A stretch of DNA of 64,000 nucleotides from Mytilus californianus (GCF_021869535.1 NW_026262740.1:124001-188000), one strand, 5' to 3'; positions 1 to 11,618 are shown, counted from the stretch's first letter. Numbers and translations: made by a program. Notes: a model not told the origin generated them from the letters alone.

Positions 1-94
1 TCAGTCAGTCTGAAGTACAGGCAAGTGGATTCAAGATATCCTTGGGGACTAAAAGTCTATTAGATGTATCAATCCAGTAGTAGTAATCAAATTA

Positions 95-740
95 ACATTA
101 ACGGTACCAATTTAACTCTACCAGATCTGCATTTCGACAATCAATGATGATCGAGACCAATATATACTTGAGATTCAAAAACCGAATACAAACGTGTAAC
201 AGCTGATAAAACCAAAAAGACCGAAACGTACATCTAAACTCGGATAAGGAGCTATGCATGAGGATAAAACATTCTTTAATACAAAATGATTTAAAATTGT
301 TTAACAAAAATTCCAATAAAAAAATATCTGTATTTCCATGCCAGTACTGGGCAAACGATACCCTCGGATACGAAAGGTCCTCCAGCAGAAGTAAAGATCC
401 AGTGGTTATAATAACAACAACATTAACGGTAATAATTTTACTGCACCAGGAGCGCATTTCGACATACACGTTTGTTCACCGATGCTCGAGGCCAAACAAT
501 TTGAAAATACAAAATCCTATCAAAACGACGAAGTGGGGACTAAATCAAAATGACCAAAATGAAGCCAAACCTGGACAAGGAATCATAGCTATACACGAAG
601 GAGATACATTCCTTGCTTTAAGATGATTTCGAAATTTCATAACAACAATTTAAATCAAAATAATATTCGTGGTTTTCATGCAAATACCAATGTACTGGCT
701 ACTGGGCTAATGCTAACCTCGTGGTCAAAAAGTCCCCAAG
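95..740. repeat. Degenerate dispersed mussel-type repeat, two partial copies
   Basis: Two related stretches share the words aacattaacggtan and gcatttcgacan: one near 98-160 and a longer one from about 400 to 500. The second continues into a tail (about 640-735) with a tactggctactgggct motif. I recognise this layout as a common dispersed mussel repeat that also appears near 1,400-1,700 and 36,840-37,090. Short open frames on both strands here are not supported as genes. Confidence 0.45.
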
Positions 741-759
741 CTGTTGTAATAATCTGAGT

Positions 760-847
760 TTAACCCCTAACACCGATCAATCAGTATTCTCCTTATAATT
801 TAAATGGATTGGTGATGTGAACTTGATTGATCGGTGTTAGGGGTTAA
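760..847. other. Perfect 24-bp inverted repeat (hairpin)
   Basis: The arms 760-783 and 824-847 are perfectly complementary over 24 bases, starting ttaacccctaacaccgatca, with a 40-base spacer. The match stops exactly at both ends of each arm. It could be a precursor-like RNA hairpin or the terminal inverted repeats of a tiny MITE. No flanking target duplication is evident and no function is assigned. Confidence 0.75.
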
Positions 848-1389
848 CGACTACTGACTATCACTGAAACGGTAACGCATAAGGTTGCAATTGCAAGTAC
901 TATATCTGAAACTAGTTTATATGTAATTCTTTAAAAATATCTTACAGGTTAAATTTCGCATAACCTTCTAATAGGTTACGTATTTCAATAATCATACTTA
1001 TTTTATAATCAGTAGAACATTATGAAAGGTTTATCTACATTGTAATTATGTAGGTTTTTTTTTTAAATTATTATTTCTTTTTTTCAGGTTATTTTTATTT
1101 TTTATTTTTTTTTTCAGGTTACACGGATTCCTGACAGAGCGAACATAAGTACCAAGCAGGATGACCATAATCCAAGTAATATCATTGTTTACATATTTTC
1201 CTTTCGTATATTTATCTTTTAACCGGTTTCATTTTTTCTAGATCATATATTAATGGCGATATAACTCTTCAGTCCTGTCCTTAGAATATTCCTCTTTATG
1301 CAAAGGGAACAACAAAGAAAGGAGACGTTTCTTAATTCAGAAGAATAAAACATAGTTTTTTAAAAGTTTTTCAAATTAATGTTGTATTC

Positions 1390-1700
1390 ATAAATATAGC
1401 TTTCCCCCAGCTATAGGTCCGAAGCGCTTTTCTGGATTTAACTTCATCAGGAACGCTCATAGTCGAATATTTCAAAGCCAAGGATGTATAAGGACCGAAC
1501 ACGTTGAAGAGCTTTTAACCAAAAAGGACCTAAAAATAGCCAAATCCATCCTAAGGCCAACTTTGCCTGAGGGGGTTGAATCCTTAGTTTCTGTATAATT
1601 TTAAGATTTATAAACTGTCAATTCTAGATAATTTGATATAAATCATGTCAGTACCGAAGTACTGATTACTGAGCTCATGATTCCCTCGGGAACTACACTT
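1390..1700. repeat. Dispersed mussel-type repeat, diverged
   Basis: Contains the sequence of motifs gaagcgcttttctgga, catcaggaacgctca, gccaaggatgta and gttgaagagc, then a 3' section with taccgaagtactgattactg. The same order of motifs is seen at 36,839-37,090. No coding potential is visible. The family name is not known to me. Confidence 0.5.
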
Positions 1701-2047
1701 AACATATTTGACCTGATATGCTCATTTCACACAGGTTTTCGTCAATATATATTTATACATATGAATAACAGCTTTACTAAGAAAGATGTTATACAAACAT
1801 AACATATTTGTAAAATACAATTAGTTGCAACATGTCGTTCTACTGTTTCTCATATCAATTTATTAACGACAAGATCAAGAGTAGGGTATTTATTGTAGTT
1901 TTTTTTACATGTAAAAAGTTTTAGACTCGTAATGCAAATATAAATGACACCAATTCAAAAAGCAAATACTGATGTCCATTTGAACATCTGATGATTGTTA
2001 TAAGTAGGAATTAAAGGTGGTAAAGTGGCCTTATCATACAATTTCAT

Positions 2048-2458
2048 CCCCAAGGTGACAGGGGAATAGAAATATGGCCACTACAGGTCTTCTCCCGACC
2101 GGCAGGAAAACCCTTGGCACACTGGGGCGACCGTTTGGCTGAGTGGGATGTACAAGTACGCAGCCACGTCACGTTAAATCCAATTTCTCGTGTAAAGAGA
2201 GTGCCACGCTTTTTCCACGTTAAGAGAACCCTAATAACAATTCTTTGATGAGTCTATAGGTGGCCTCTTACAAGGAAAAATGTCTGCCCTATCCAACTAA
2301 CCCTCAATTTGCAGTGGCAGTCTAAATTTTCACAACCTTCATCCCGGATGTCCTCTATTACAGCACCTGTATATTGTATTTACTGTTATTTTGTCCTCGT
2401 CCTGAACAAGCATGAAATATTTGATACTGGACGTTAGCAACCAACAATCGATCAATCG
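2048..2458 (+). mobile_element. 420-bp SINE-like element, old copy
   Basis: Runs from a 5' ccccaaggtgac end to the 3' end ggacgttagcaaccaacaatc with a short (atca)n tail. It is clearly diverged from the young copies at 32-60 kb. Orientation is defined by the tetranucleotide tail, taken as the 3' end of a retroposon. Confidence 0.75.
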
Positions 2459-2997
2459 TAACATTCTCCTTGAAGCGGTTGAAATAATACAGATGTGAAT
2501 TTAGGGATATATATGTATAAACGTTTCTAATTTCATGATTTATGATGAATTAAGAAATTACTAACAAAATAAAGCTTCCCACTACCTGAAGCAAAGATGA
2601 AATTACTGATGTAGATGTAGATGAATTTGGTCTTTTTATGGTCTTTTGGTGATAAATCCCCTAACGTTTCAACATATCTTTACATCCCAGGATATCAATA
2701 ACATTTAAATAAAATGTTGAAGGGTTGATAAAACGAAGAGGAATCAAAAGTAACGCCAAAACTGAACTCAATGTTACAGTTTGAGATTTCCTGATTAATA
2801 AAAATCAAGAAAAACACTTCCGAGACAAGACATTGGTAAAGTGTTATTTTCATTTACCTGCACTGGATTGATACCAGTGCTGCAGGGTGATCTGTTTAAT
2901 CCCCGAGCTCAGTCGGCAATGTTTCAATTCCACCTTGATCAATTATGATTTTTTTTAAGAAGAAAACGTTCCAACTCACTCGGGCAAAGCCTAATTC

Positions 2998-3336
2998 GAT
3001 TGATTGTTTATTAGCTGTTTAACGTTCAGTGGCAAATATTTCATGTATGTTCAGGACGAGATCAATATATCAATGAAAACAATAGCAAGGTCCTGTAATA
3101 AAAGACGTCCGGGATGAAGGTCGGGGAGAAATTTAGACTGCCATTGTGCAATGAGGGTTTATTACACAGGGACAAAATTTTGCCTTGCAACAGGACCCCT
3201 TAAAGAGTTATTGCAAGGGTTTTACACGTGAAGAGAGCGTGGCACTCTCTACACGAGGCATCGGATTAAACGTTCCTATTCTGACCGGATGTGGCTGTGT
3301 ACTTGTACATCCTGTACAGCTAAACTGACGCTTTAC
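2998..3336 (-). mobile_element. 420-bp SINE-like element, old copy lacking its 5' end
   Basis: Begins on the plus strand with the tail (gattgatt) and ggcaaatatttcatg, and stops before the gtcacccttgggg terminus. The missing part is the element's 5' end, as expected for 5' truncation of a retroposon or later decay. Confidence 0.7.
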
Positions 3337-3704
3337 TTAAACTGATCTTTCATACATGTTTCTTTGATGTCGTATGGGTTTTACCCCCTGTTGAAGGCAG
3401 AACGGTGACAGGTAGCTGTTTATTTCTATGTCAATTGGTTTCTGAAAGAGAGTTGTCTCATTCGCAATCAAACGAAATTTTTATTATTTTTCTCTAAGTT
3501 CAGAATAGAGATAAACACGTGTACCAATAGAAAATTGAAGTTAATTTAATAGTTAACGAAGTTTTTCGCAAAATGACGATTAACTTACATAACCCTTGGA
3601 ATGTCTTGGTGGGTCAAATATATGATTCATTGGTCGCTGATTACCGGAATCAAAAAGTAAAAAAAATCAAAACGGCATGTATGGTAGGGAAAGGTATTAT
3701 AATA

Positions 3705-4082
3705 TTGATTGATTGCTCGAGTTTTAATTGCTTAACGTTCAGGGGAAAATATTTCATGCATATTCAGGAAGATACACTATCAACAATTAATGCAATATGT
3801 AGGTTCTGTCAGTAAGGCCTCCCGAGTCGAAGAAATTTGGACTGTCAATGGAAATGAGGGTATGCTGGATAGAGGGTCGACATTTAACCTTGCAACATGC
3901 TAACTCTTGATCCTCCAATGAGGTGTTCCAATGGTTCTTTAACGAGCAGAGAACATGACATTGGACGGGATTGCGTAGTTAAACATCCCACACAACCAAA
4001 CAGACGCCCCACTTTGATAAAGATGTTACTGCCGATCGGGATACCAGGGACAATATTTATATGACCCATTCATCCCTGTTGT
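3705..4082 (-). mobile_element. 420-bp SINE-like element, old copy
   Basis: A tail-side gattgattg and ggaaaatatttcatgcat match is followed by the diverged body and a decayed terminal catccctg. Frame-open stretches in both directions are shadows of the repeat and are not genes. Confidence 0.6.
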
Positions 4083-4089
4083 TTAGGTA

Positions 4090-4760
4090 TATCAGTGATA
4101 TTACATTTAAGTCTTCGACTGGTATGAAAATAAAGAGTATTCTGAATCTTGACAGCCTCATACATGGTCAACAATTTTGCTTCGAATAGGCAACTCCACA
4201 AATGTTGTAATTGGAAGCTGCAGAAACCGTGTCATTACCATACATAATATTCAACTTCTCAATTCTGATCTGACGTAAATGCGCATGTTGACATCCCACA
4301 GAAATACGCGAAGCCTCTCGAGGCGAAACCTTGCTTCTTAAACGAAGAGATTTGTGCGGTTAGTAGGGGGCTTTCTTGCAAAACTTGCTACATGCCAGAT
4401 GTTTGTCAAACCGAAATACATCATGTACTAAGATGTACATAAATATAATATTCATTTACCTCCTATTATAAACAAAAAACAAAACAGAAACATAGTTTAA
4501 TTCATGAAGAATATTTTTTAAAATATTTTTCAATGAAACTAAACATCGGCCACCACAATCCGCAGAGACACATGTTTTCTGAATTGTAAGCTCGTTAAAG
4601 ATCGATTAACTGTTGTTTGCTTTACCTTCATTGGCAAATGTTTCGTTCATGTTCAAGACGAGAACAAATTAAGAATACCTTTAAAATGCAAGTACTGTAA
4701 AGTAAGACAATTTAAACCCGCTCTACTAGCCAACATCTCCGATGTTTTTCTACTTTAATT
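4090..4760. repeat. Segmental repeat shared with 15.75-16.4 kb and 20.45-21.1 kb
   Basis: Shares a series of landmarks with the other two segments: an agtcttcgactgg-like word, a gtaatgtaaagctg-like word, ccaccacaatccgca, and a partial SINE-like tail (gcttta-ttca-ttggcaaat, 4,615-4,700). It lies upstream of the first NHL exon, as the 20-kb copy lies upstream of the second. This suggests an old segmental duplication that included the propeller exon. Confidence 0.6.
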
Positions 4761-4799
4761 ATTTTGACCGATTAAATTCGATGTTTGTTTTCTTTACAA

Positions 4800-5210
4800 C
4801 TCACAACCCCCTTTCTCAAAAAGGGTGATTGGGGAATATAAATATGGTCACCATTGGTCTTCCTCTGACCAGCAGTAAAACCCTCGCCAAAGCGGGACGT
4901 CCGTGCGGAAGTAACAAGTTTGCAGTCACGTCCGATCAGAATGGGGACGTTAAATGCGTCGTGTAAAGAGATTGCCACGCTCTTTAAACGTTAAGAACCT
5001 TTGCAACAACGATTTGCGGGGTCAGTATATGACCTGTTGCGAGGCAAAATGTCTGTCCCTATCCAGGATATCCTCATTTTCCCGTGGCAGTGCAAATCAA
5101 CCAGGATGACCTCTGTTACAGGACCTACCTATTGTATGTATTGTTAATTCTCGTCAATAACATGCATGAAATATTTGTCACTGGACGTTAAGTAACCAAA
5201 AATCATTCAT
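4800..5210 (+). mobile_element. 420-bp SINE-like element, old copy
   Basis: A 5' aagggtgattggggaatat start, the central body with ccgaccagcagtaaaa, and the 3' ggacgttaagtaacc end are all recognisable. It is diverged from the young consensus. Confidence 0.7.
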
Positions 5211-6065
5211 ATTGCGTGTCTATATGTCATTTTGGTTTTCTTTGTTTCATCAATTTGTACGTAATCACGACCCTTGAACATATTTCATGACAAACTTATT
5301 ACCCGTTCATATATTTAAATATTTTATTGTGATTTTACTTTTTATATAATTATCAGTACATTCATCTGAATTTGATTTAAAAACAGAAAAAAAAACAAGC
5401 ATACAGATATTCAATCGAAAGATAAAAATAACCGACTCATTTACATTTTACCTTGGTGGAATTGCAACCCACTGATATATCTGACACATCAAAAAGACAC
5501 CTATTTCAGCGAAACGTCTATGTAAAACTTTCATATAGAAAGACCACCCACCTTTTTTTCCCCTCGTGATTAGGACAAAGGAAGCATATACATATATTTG
5601 TGTTAAAATACACACAGATTTACAATTCTTGGGTCAAACAAATATCTTCTCCCACTACATTGGTGTATCCAGTACATGCCTATGCTCTACACATATCTGT
5701 TTTTCAATCTCTGTCATTTTTACATTTTTTTCCGATTTTCCTTGGATTATATGCTGTTCTCGATTATGCTAAGCTCGAATTAGAGCTTTAACGAGCTTTC
5801 AAACTTGAAAGTGAATATAACACTTATAAAAATAAATAACATCCGAGAGTGAAAAATTCAATACCTCATATAGAGTGTGCAAAACAAAAGAAACTCTAAA
5901 CCCTTTTAGCGGTAAACTGCATTTTAGATTAAGCAATACATTGTTGAAATAACCAACTCGATACTTGATTATATATTTCAGAAAATGAACCAAAAACAGA
6001 AGCTCAGGACCAAACATCTGTCAAAACCAACCTTCCTGATTCTGTCAATTTGCGTCAAGAGTTAA

Positions 6066-8676
6066 GGGGACGACCATTTGATATTCTGGGGGGGGCCAGG
6101 AGGATTTTGAAAATAAATAACTCAGCCTTGATAATCACAAAAATAAATGGTTTGTTCTGTGGTAGTTCGAAAATAAATAACCTGACTTACAATGTATTGA
6201 AAATAAATAACTCGGCAGGTCTTTAAGCCATTTTATAAATGCTATTCGAAAGTATGAGGTGGCACCAGATTCTTCATAAAATTCATCTTTTTTTCAAAAA
6301 AAATTCGGGAAACACTTCCCAAATCTTTTAATAATAAAGGTATAAATACATGTATCATTTAAATATACTTGAAATGACTGAAAATGGGTTTCATTTAACT
6401 TTAGGTATATTGGCTCAGGAACACTTACCTCACTTTTATTCCAGGGCTGTAACTACATTGAGGCAAATGCCTTTATGTAGAAAATTTTAAAACCAAAAGC
6501 TTGTCTTCATATCAAATTGTTTTCACAGCGAGTTTTTGCAAGAATCAAGTTCTGTTCTCCCTTGGACGTAGCACCTGTTTTTTCGGGATCAATGTTTCTT
6601 TAAATTTGTCTTTTGTTCATTGATTGTCCTTCTGTATTCTCTTAGTGTTGCATTCCTTTTGTGATTTATTAATTTTGTTTTCAACTTGATCATGAGTTTT
6701 ATTGTCGAGCCTGCGACTTTTGTCGCAGAAAGCTCGACATAGGGATAGCGATCTGGCGGCGGCGTTAGCTAACTTCTTAAAAGCTTTATATTTTAGAAGA
6801 TGGAAGACCTGGATGCTTCATACTTTGTATATGGATGCCTCATGTTACGAAGTTTCCGTCAGTCACATGTCCAATGTCCTTGACCTCATTTTCATGGTTC
6901 AGTGACTACTTGAAAAAAAAGTTCAGATTTTTTGTAATGTTAAATTCTCTCTTATTATAAGTAATAGGATAACTATATTTGGTATGTGCGTACCTTGCAA
7001 GGTCCTCATGCCCGTCAGACATTTTTCACTTGATCTCGACCTCATTTCATGGATCAGTGAACAAGGTTAAGTTTTCGTGGTCAAGTCCATATCTCAGATA
7101 CTATAAGCAATAGGTCTAGTATATTCGGTGTATGGAAGGACAGTAAAGTGTACATGTCCAACTGGCAGGTGTCATCTGACCTTGACCTCATTTTCATGGT
7201 TCAGTGGTTATAGTTAAGTTTTTGTGTTTTGGTCTGTTTTTCTTATACTGTATGCAATAGGTCAGCTATATTTGGTGTATGGAATGATTGTAAGGTGTAC
7301 ATGTCTAGCTGGCAGGTGTCATCTTACCTTGACCTCATTTTCATGGTTCAGTGGTCAAAGTTAAGTTTTTGAGTTTTGGTCTTTTTTTCTAATACTATAT
7401 GCAATAGTTCAACTATATTTGGTGTATGGAAATATTTTATGATCTATATGTCAGTCAGGCAGGTTTTATTTGACCTTGACCTCATTTTCAAGGTCATTGC
7501 TCAGTGTTAAGTTTTTGTGTTTTCGTCTGTTTTTCTTAAACTATAAGCAATAGGTCAACTATATTTGTTGTATGGAAGAATTGTTAGCTGTACATGCCTG
7601 CCTAGCATGGTTCATCTGACCTTGACCTCATTTTCATGGTTCATTGGTCAATGTTTAGTTTACTTGGTTAATGTTAAGTTTATGTGACAGTTGTAATAAA
7701 GCTTTATATTTAGGACTATCAACATAATATCAATGATTAGTAAAGAAGGCGAGACATTTCAGCGTGTGCACTCTTGTTTTATTTAGGACTTGTTAGCTAA
7801 TTTTACAACTTAACTACTTTAAATTGTATCCCAGTTAAGAGCTACATCAAGTTGTAATTGAAATGTGTTATTAAAAATTACTTGACATAGTTATATCACT
7901 GATAATCAGCCCCCTCTTAATTTAATTTGAATAAAACCCCATATAATTTACAGGTATAAAAGATTTAAATGCCGAAACAACAACAAAAAAAAAAAAAACC
8001 AGCAGCCACATACCTAACTATGTGAATTACATTTTTACTTTATTCTTCATATTGGTCTTTTGATGTTGTCCACAAAAACTTAAGTCTTACGCTGAATCTA
8101 TACATTTTGCTTTGAGACCAAAATATTGTCAAAAAATTATTAAAACAGAACTTGCGTTTTCAGAATAAGAAAGGGTCTGGGAACGCCCAGAAAGCACGAT
8201 TTTGCATCATTTGTTCTATAGTTTCTTTGGGCCTTCAGCAGCATTCAAAACTCTTCAAAATTTTTTTGCCTCGCTCCGCTCGGCGTAAATATATTTCGCA
8301 ATGCTTTTAAAAGAGGCTAGTACGTCACAGCACAACTCTAATACCGTGTATGTATGCAATACATGTATATGCAGTTTGGAATTCAGAAGATTCATTTCCG
8401 CAGAGGAGGATGATTAATTCTGATTAAATGGTACATTAATGACTTGACTGTACATGTATTATTTATAATAAAAAATGAATTTAAAAATTGTATGTTTTCA
8501 AATATTATTAATATAGTTATGAAAATAAATAATCAGTCCCTTGTTTTAATGAAAATGAAAAATCTTGCTTCAACAGTGCAGAAAATAAATAATCTGTCCT
8601 CTTAGTTTACAAAAATAAATAACCGATCCAAAACAAATCCTCCTGGCCCCCCCCAGAATATCAAATGGTCGTCCCC
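6066..8676. mobile_element. 2.6-kb TIR DNA transposon, PIF/Harbinger-like, non-autonomous
   Basis: Terminal inverted repeats of about 42 bp (6,066-6,107 and 8,635-8,676), starting GGGGACGACCATTTGATATT and containing an 8-G run. They are flanked by the 3-bp duplication TAA (6,063-6,065 and 8,677-8,679). A TWA 3-bp target duplication with G-rich ends is characteristic of PIF/Harbinger, but the family call is inference. Both sub-terminal regions carry several gaaaataaataa words. There is no transposase frame inside, so it would be moved in trans. It carries another inserted element at 6,704-7,775. Confidence 0.8.
6704..7775. mobile_element. 1.07-kb dispersed element with terminal hairpin and 147-bp tandem units, nested
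   Basis: Starts with a nested hairpin at 6,704-6,738 (gtcgagc-ctgcgac / gtcgcag-gctcgac). Then come about six imperfect tandem units of about 147 bp, each containing the word ccttgacctcattttcatgg or a variant (near 6,880, 7,035, 7,176, 7,329, 7,474 and 7,621), and an end gcgagacatttcagcg. The 8-bp sequence gttttatt occurs directly on both sides (6,696-6,703 and 7,776-7,783), which looks like a target duplication. I recognise the sequence as a common mussel dispersed repeat. The short frame at its start is not a gene. Confidence 0.65.
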
Positions 8677-9637
8677 TAAATATCCAAAAGTCAAAGAATG
8701 AAAATCCGTCCATTACTGGCTGTATCAAAATAGACAATACATTAGTGTTTACCGACTGTAGGAATAACCGACTTATTATTTGTAATTCAGACGGTACTGA
8801 TATCCATCACATTCCTCTGTCCTATATACCATGGTATATGACAGTGATAAATATTAATACTGTAGCAGTATCCTGTGTATATAACAGAACCATACTGATA
8901 ATAAATATATCTACAGGTTCTGTCACCAGTACAATCAACACCAGTGGTTACTGCTACGGAATATCATATAATGATAATAACCTGTACGTTGTTATTGATA
9001 GGACTATAATACATGTGATGGACCTGACAGGTAAAGTAATACGTACTATACCTTTACCTCCAGCCCGTATCACCGACATTACAGTAGACAGAGACAGGTT
9101 GGTTTGTATAGACGATACATCAATATACTGCTGCTCGTTAGATGGAAAACCAATTTGGAAGTTTAAAAAGGATAAATTTCAGGATTTAGTTTATGTGACA
9201 ACAGATAATGAGAGGAATGTCTATGTGACTAATTATAAGACCAACACTGTAGAAGTTATATCAGATGATGGTAAACATCACAGAGAACTTCTTACTAAAT
9301 CAGATGGATTGAATGGGCCGTGGGGAATTTATTTTGACAAAAAAGAAAATATTCTGCTTGTTTGTAATTATTATAACGGAAAGGTTTTTCTTTTTGACGT
9401 GAAAAGGAAATCAACATAAATAAACATGAATAATTCTTTCAGACAATGAGTTTATTCGGACTCGGGTCTGTTTGTGCATTTTGTCATTCAAAATAACTTC
9501 TCTTTATTTTTATTTTCTATACTATCAATTACTGATTGTCATGATCTGTACAGTTGTATTCTGTATTCAAAGTAAGGACAATATTAACAATTTATTATGT
9601 TCATGTTTTTTGTGATTAACATCTTTTTTTTTGTATG

Positions 9638-9747
9638 TGTGACAACAATTCAACTTTAAATTGAAATTTAGAGAAATGTTACAAAGACATGTTGTGACAA
9701 CACATCAACTTTATATTGAAATTTAGAGAAATGTTACAAAGACATGT
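9638..9747. repeat. Tandem duplication of ~54 bp
   Basis: The segment gtgacaaca...gaaatttagagaaatgttacaaagacatgtt occurs twice in direct succession. A related single copy lies downstream of the second NHL exon (about 23,405-23,440), so this is part of the duplicated 3' flank. Confidence 0.7.
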
Positions 9748-9997
9748 TGTTCTTTGATTCACGTCAATTTGGGGTTTGATAGTTGGAGAAAAAAATTATA
9801 ATGCAAGTTATATATCATCACATCTTTCAAAACCACATATAAATTGTTTAAGACAATTATTCGAAATACAGACATTCTCTTTACGGATGTGTAGGTTGTA
9901 AATAAAATCTTTACAAATTTAAAATTGTATTGTGTCGTTCACCCCGGTAGTCTTACATGTACATTTTAAATACAAATAATTCAGATATATACATCGT

Positions 9998-10280
9998 TTA
10001 TTTGTTCTCATCCTGAACATGTATAATATATTTGCCACTGAACGATATACAACCAACAGATAAACCAATTAATTATTTTATTCATACCAAACTATATCAC
10101 ATTTTTTAAGTTTATCAATGTGTTTATTTCTTAATTTGATGACAGGAAATGCGCGTCTAGCGAACACAATTATAAGCCTGGTATCTTTGGTGAGTTTTTG
10201 CAACCACTGTGATGATGCCACTGCTGTAGGACGTTTAGTCTCTGAGGATATCGCCAGACCAGTAGGCAGCCTCTTCAATT
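9998..10280. repeat. SINE-like 3' tail fragment and adjoining dispersed-repeat fragment
   Basis: Positions 9,998-10,060 match the last 60 bases of the 420-bp element (tcctgaacatg...tttgccactgaacg). Positions 10,140-10,260 contain cgctagacgcgcatttcctgtcatca, related in reverse orientation to the dispersed repeat at 18,446-18,590. The minus-strand open frame across this stretch is rejected as a gene. Confidence 0.45.
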
Positions 10281-10400
10281 GACATGAATATTATCATATA
10301 TTCATTTGTCATTGCTGTATTGTTTCGGCATTTTGAACGCGTAAATACCAAAACACCAACCGCGTTATTATTGAATATCATAATTACCTTTTTTTTTAAG

Positions 10401-10502
10401 AAACTCTTCATAGTATAGTTAACAAGATAAATGTAATGGTCAACATATTTGGTAGTGAGGAGAATGTGGAAATATTTGATGATACTGAACTAGTAACGGA
10501 AG
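10401..10502 (+). CDS. Internal exon, phase 1-1, of a putative NHL-type gene
   Basis: A T-rich acceptor (accttttttttttaag) ends at 10,400. The exon reads two bases and then ACT CTT CAT..., giving TLHSIVNKINVMVNIFGSEE and more, and ends with one base before the donor GTATGC at 10,503. Its length of 102 bp is a multiple of three. The outgoing phase (1) matches the next exon at 10,680 exactly. An alternative acceptor is the tag at 10,418, which gives a shorter exon in the same frame. The domain is not recognised. No initiator exon was found upstream between 9,420 and 10,400. Confidence 0.45.
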
Positions 10503-10679
10503 GTATGCATTCTAACGAAGAATATTTTATTTCAATATTTTAAATTATGTATTATTTCGAATTAAGTGCTACACTATGAATATCAAATATTCTATTAGAT
10601 TCTGTCAATGTCTTGTGATCTTTGTAAATCAACACGATATATAGAAAATTATTGATTAGTTTTTATTCTGATGTTTCAG

Positions 10680-10988
10680 ACAACAAGAGAATCCTTATAC
10701 CGGTTTTCATGCAACTTGACATTCCGACTTCATGGGATAAAACAAAAGTTTTTGAAGCTATAGATGAATTCAGATTAACCGGAACACCAGACATGAATAT
10801 CCGAATTAAAGCTATTTCCATCGATGACCTCAACATGTATGCAGAAATAGCAAAGCAGGTCCTATGTAATGTTCATGAACTTCGTTCCGAAATTAACAAA
10901 CTTATGTCTACGATGCTATCAGAAGCGGATATTGATACAAAAGAACATGCAGAATTGTGTGTTAACTTAAATGTACCAGACAGATCAG
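10680..10988 (+). CDS. Internal exon, phase 1-1, 103 codons, unknown helical domain
   Basis: The acceptor gatgtttcag precedes 10,680 and the donor GTAATT follows 10,988. It enters with AC completing a G-started codon and leaves with one base. The encoded segment (NKRILIPVFMQLDIPTSWDK ... IAKQVLCNVHELRSEINKLM...) is charged and mostly helical. Homologous-looking segments precede NHL propellers in mussel proteins as far as I recall, but I cannot name the domain. The outgoing phase fits the incoming phase of the NHL exon at 21,759. The simplest model joins them across a ~10.8-kb intron full of repeats. That join is inference. Confidence 0.6.
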
Positions 10989-10999
10989 GTAATTTTTAA

Positions 11000-11615
11000 T
11001 TTTTGATATCCTTAATAAGAAAATCAGAAATACTTTAAAGTACCAGTTAGACCAGGATATTTTTTTCTTTTTGAGATGGCAATCAGAAAAATAGTCAAGT
11101 TGAAAACAACTTTAATTGATTGCCCTCATACCTAATAAATTTGGCCCATTATGACAGTATTACAGAATTTATAAGAAGTAGTTGAATGCACTACTAATTC
11201 TCTAACTTAAACCATTTCTGTTGAAAAGACTGTCTATTTTACATTTTGACAATAATTCAAGAGTTTTACATAGACATAGTTTCATATTTTGTCAATTCTA
11301 TTATTTAATGATTGGAAATGTGTATATCAAAACGGTTCACATTGAGGAATCCAACAAGTTAACAAAAGTTACATATAATTTAATTGTGTATACACCTGTT
11401 ACAGGTTGATTATGCAATTGGTCCGAGAGCATATTCTATTATAAATGTTAGACATTTTACACAACTAAGATTTAGCAATTATGTGAAAATATCTTATTTT
11501 TACTTTTTTGTAATACCACCTCGCTAAAAGCCTTCATCGTAAAGTAATTGGATACGAAAGTCATAACGGTAAAATATATATATGCATACAGCGGGATTCT
11601 AGTCTTGTACACGAT
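11000..11615. other. Intronic sequence without recognisable features
   Basis: AT-rich sequence following the donor at 10,989. Two short open frames (11,221-11,409 plus and 11,472-11,669 minus) have no splice context, no composition signal and no recognisable protein similarity. I see nothing further. Confidence 0.4.
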
Positions 11616-11618
11616 TGG

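Larger units (their letters stand above)
5982..9419 (+). pseudogene. NHL-propeller exon (TRIM/NHL-like), split by a DNA transposon
   Basis: A strong acceptor (tatatttcag) precedes 5,982. The exon enters with two bases of a split codon (phase 1) and encodes an acidic linker (NEPKTEAQDQ...) up to 6,065. It is then interrupted by the 2,611-bp element at 6,066-8,676. After the TAA duplicate, the same frame resumes at 8,680 and runs to a stop at 9,417-9,419. The C-terminal 220 or so residues contain repeated blades such as NNRLIICNSDGTDIHH and LYVVIDRTIIHVMDLTGKVI, typical of an NHL/TRIM beta-propeller. The copy at 21,759-22,552 gives the uninterrupted structure. No RING or B-box is seen upstream. 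Without precise removal of the insert the protein is lost. I call it a pseudogene or insertion allele, because apart from the insert the frame is intact. Confidence 0.8.

Noticed and set aside
98..626. 122-123-residue frames on both strands at the window start
   Set aside because: They lie in a degenerate dispersed repeat and have no splice or start context.
10078..10278. 66-residue minus-strand frame (MKRLPTGLAISSETKRP...)
   Set aside because: It overlaps a fragment of a common dispersed repeat and has no conserved domain or splice context.
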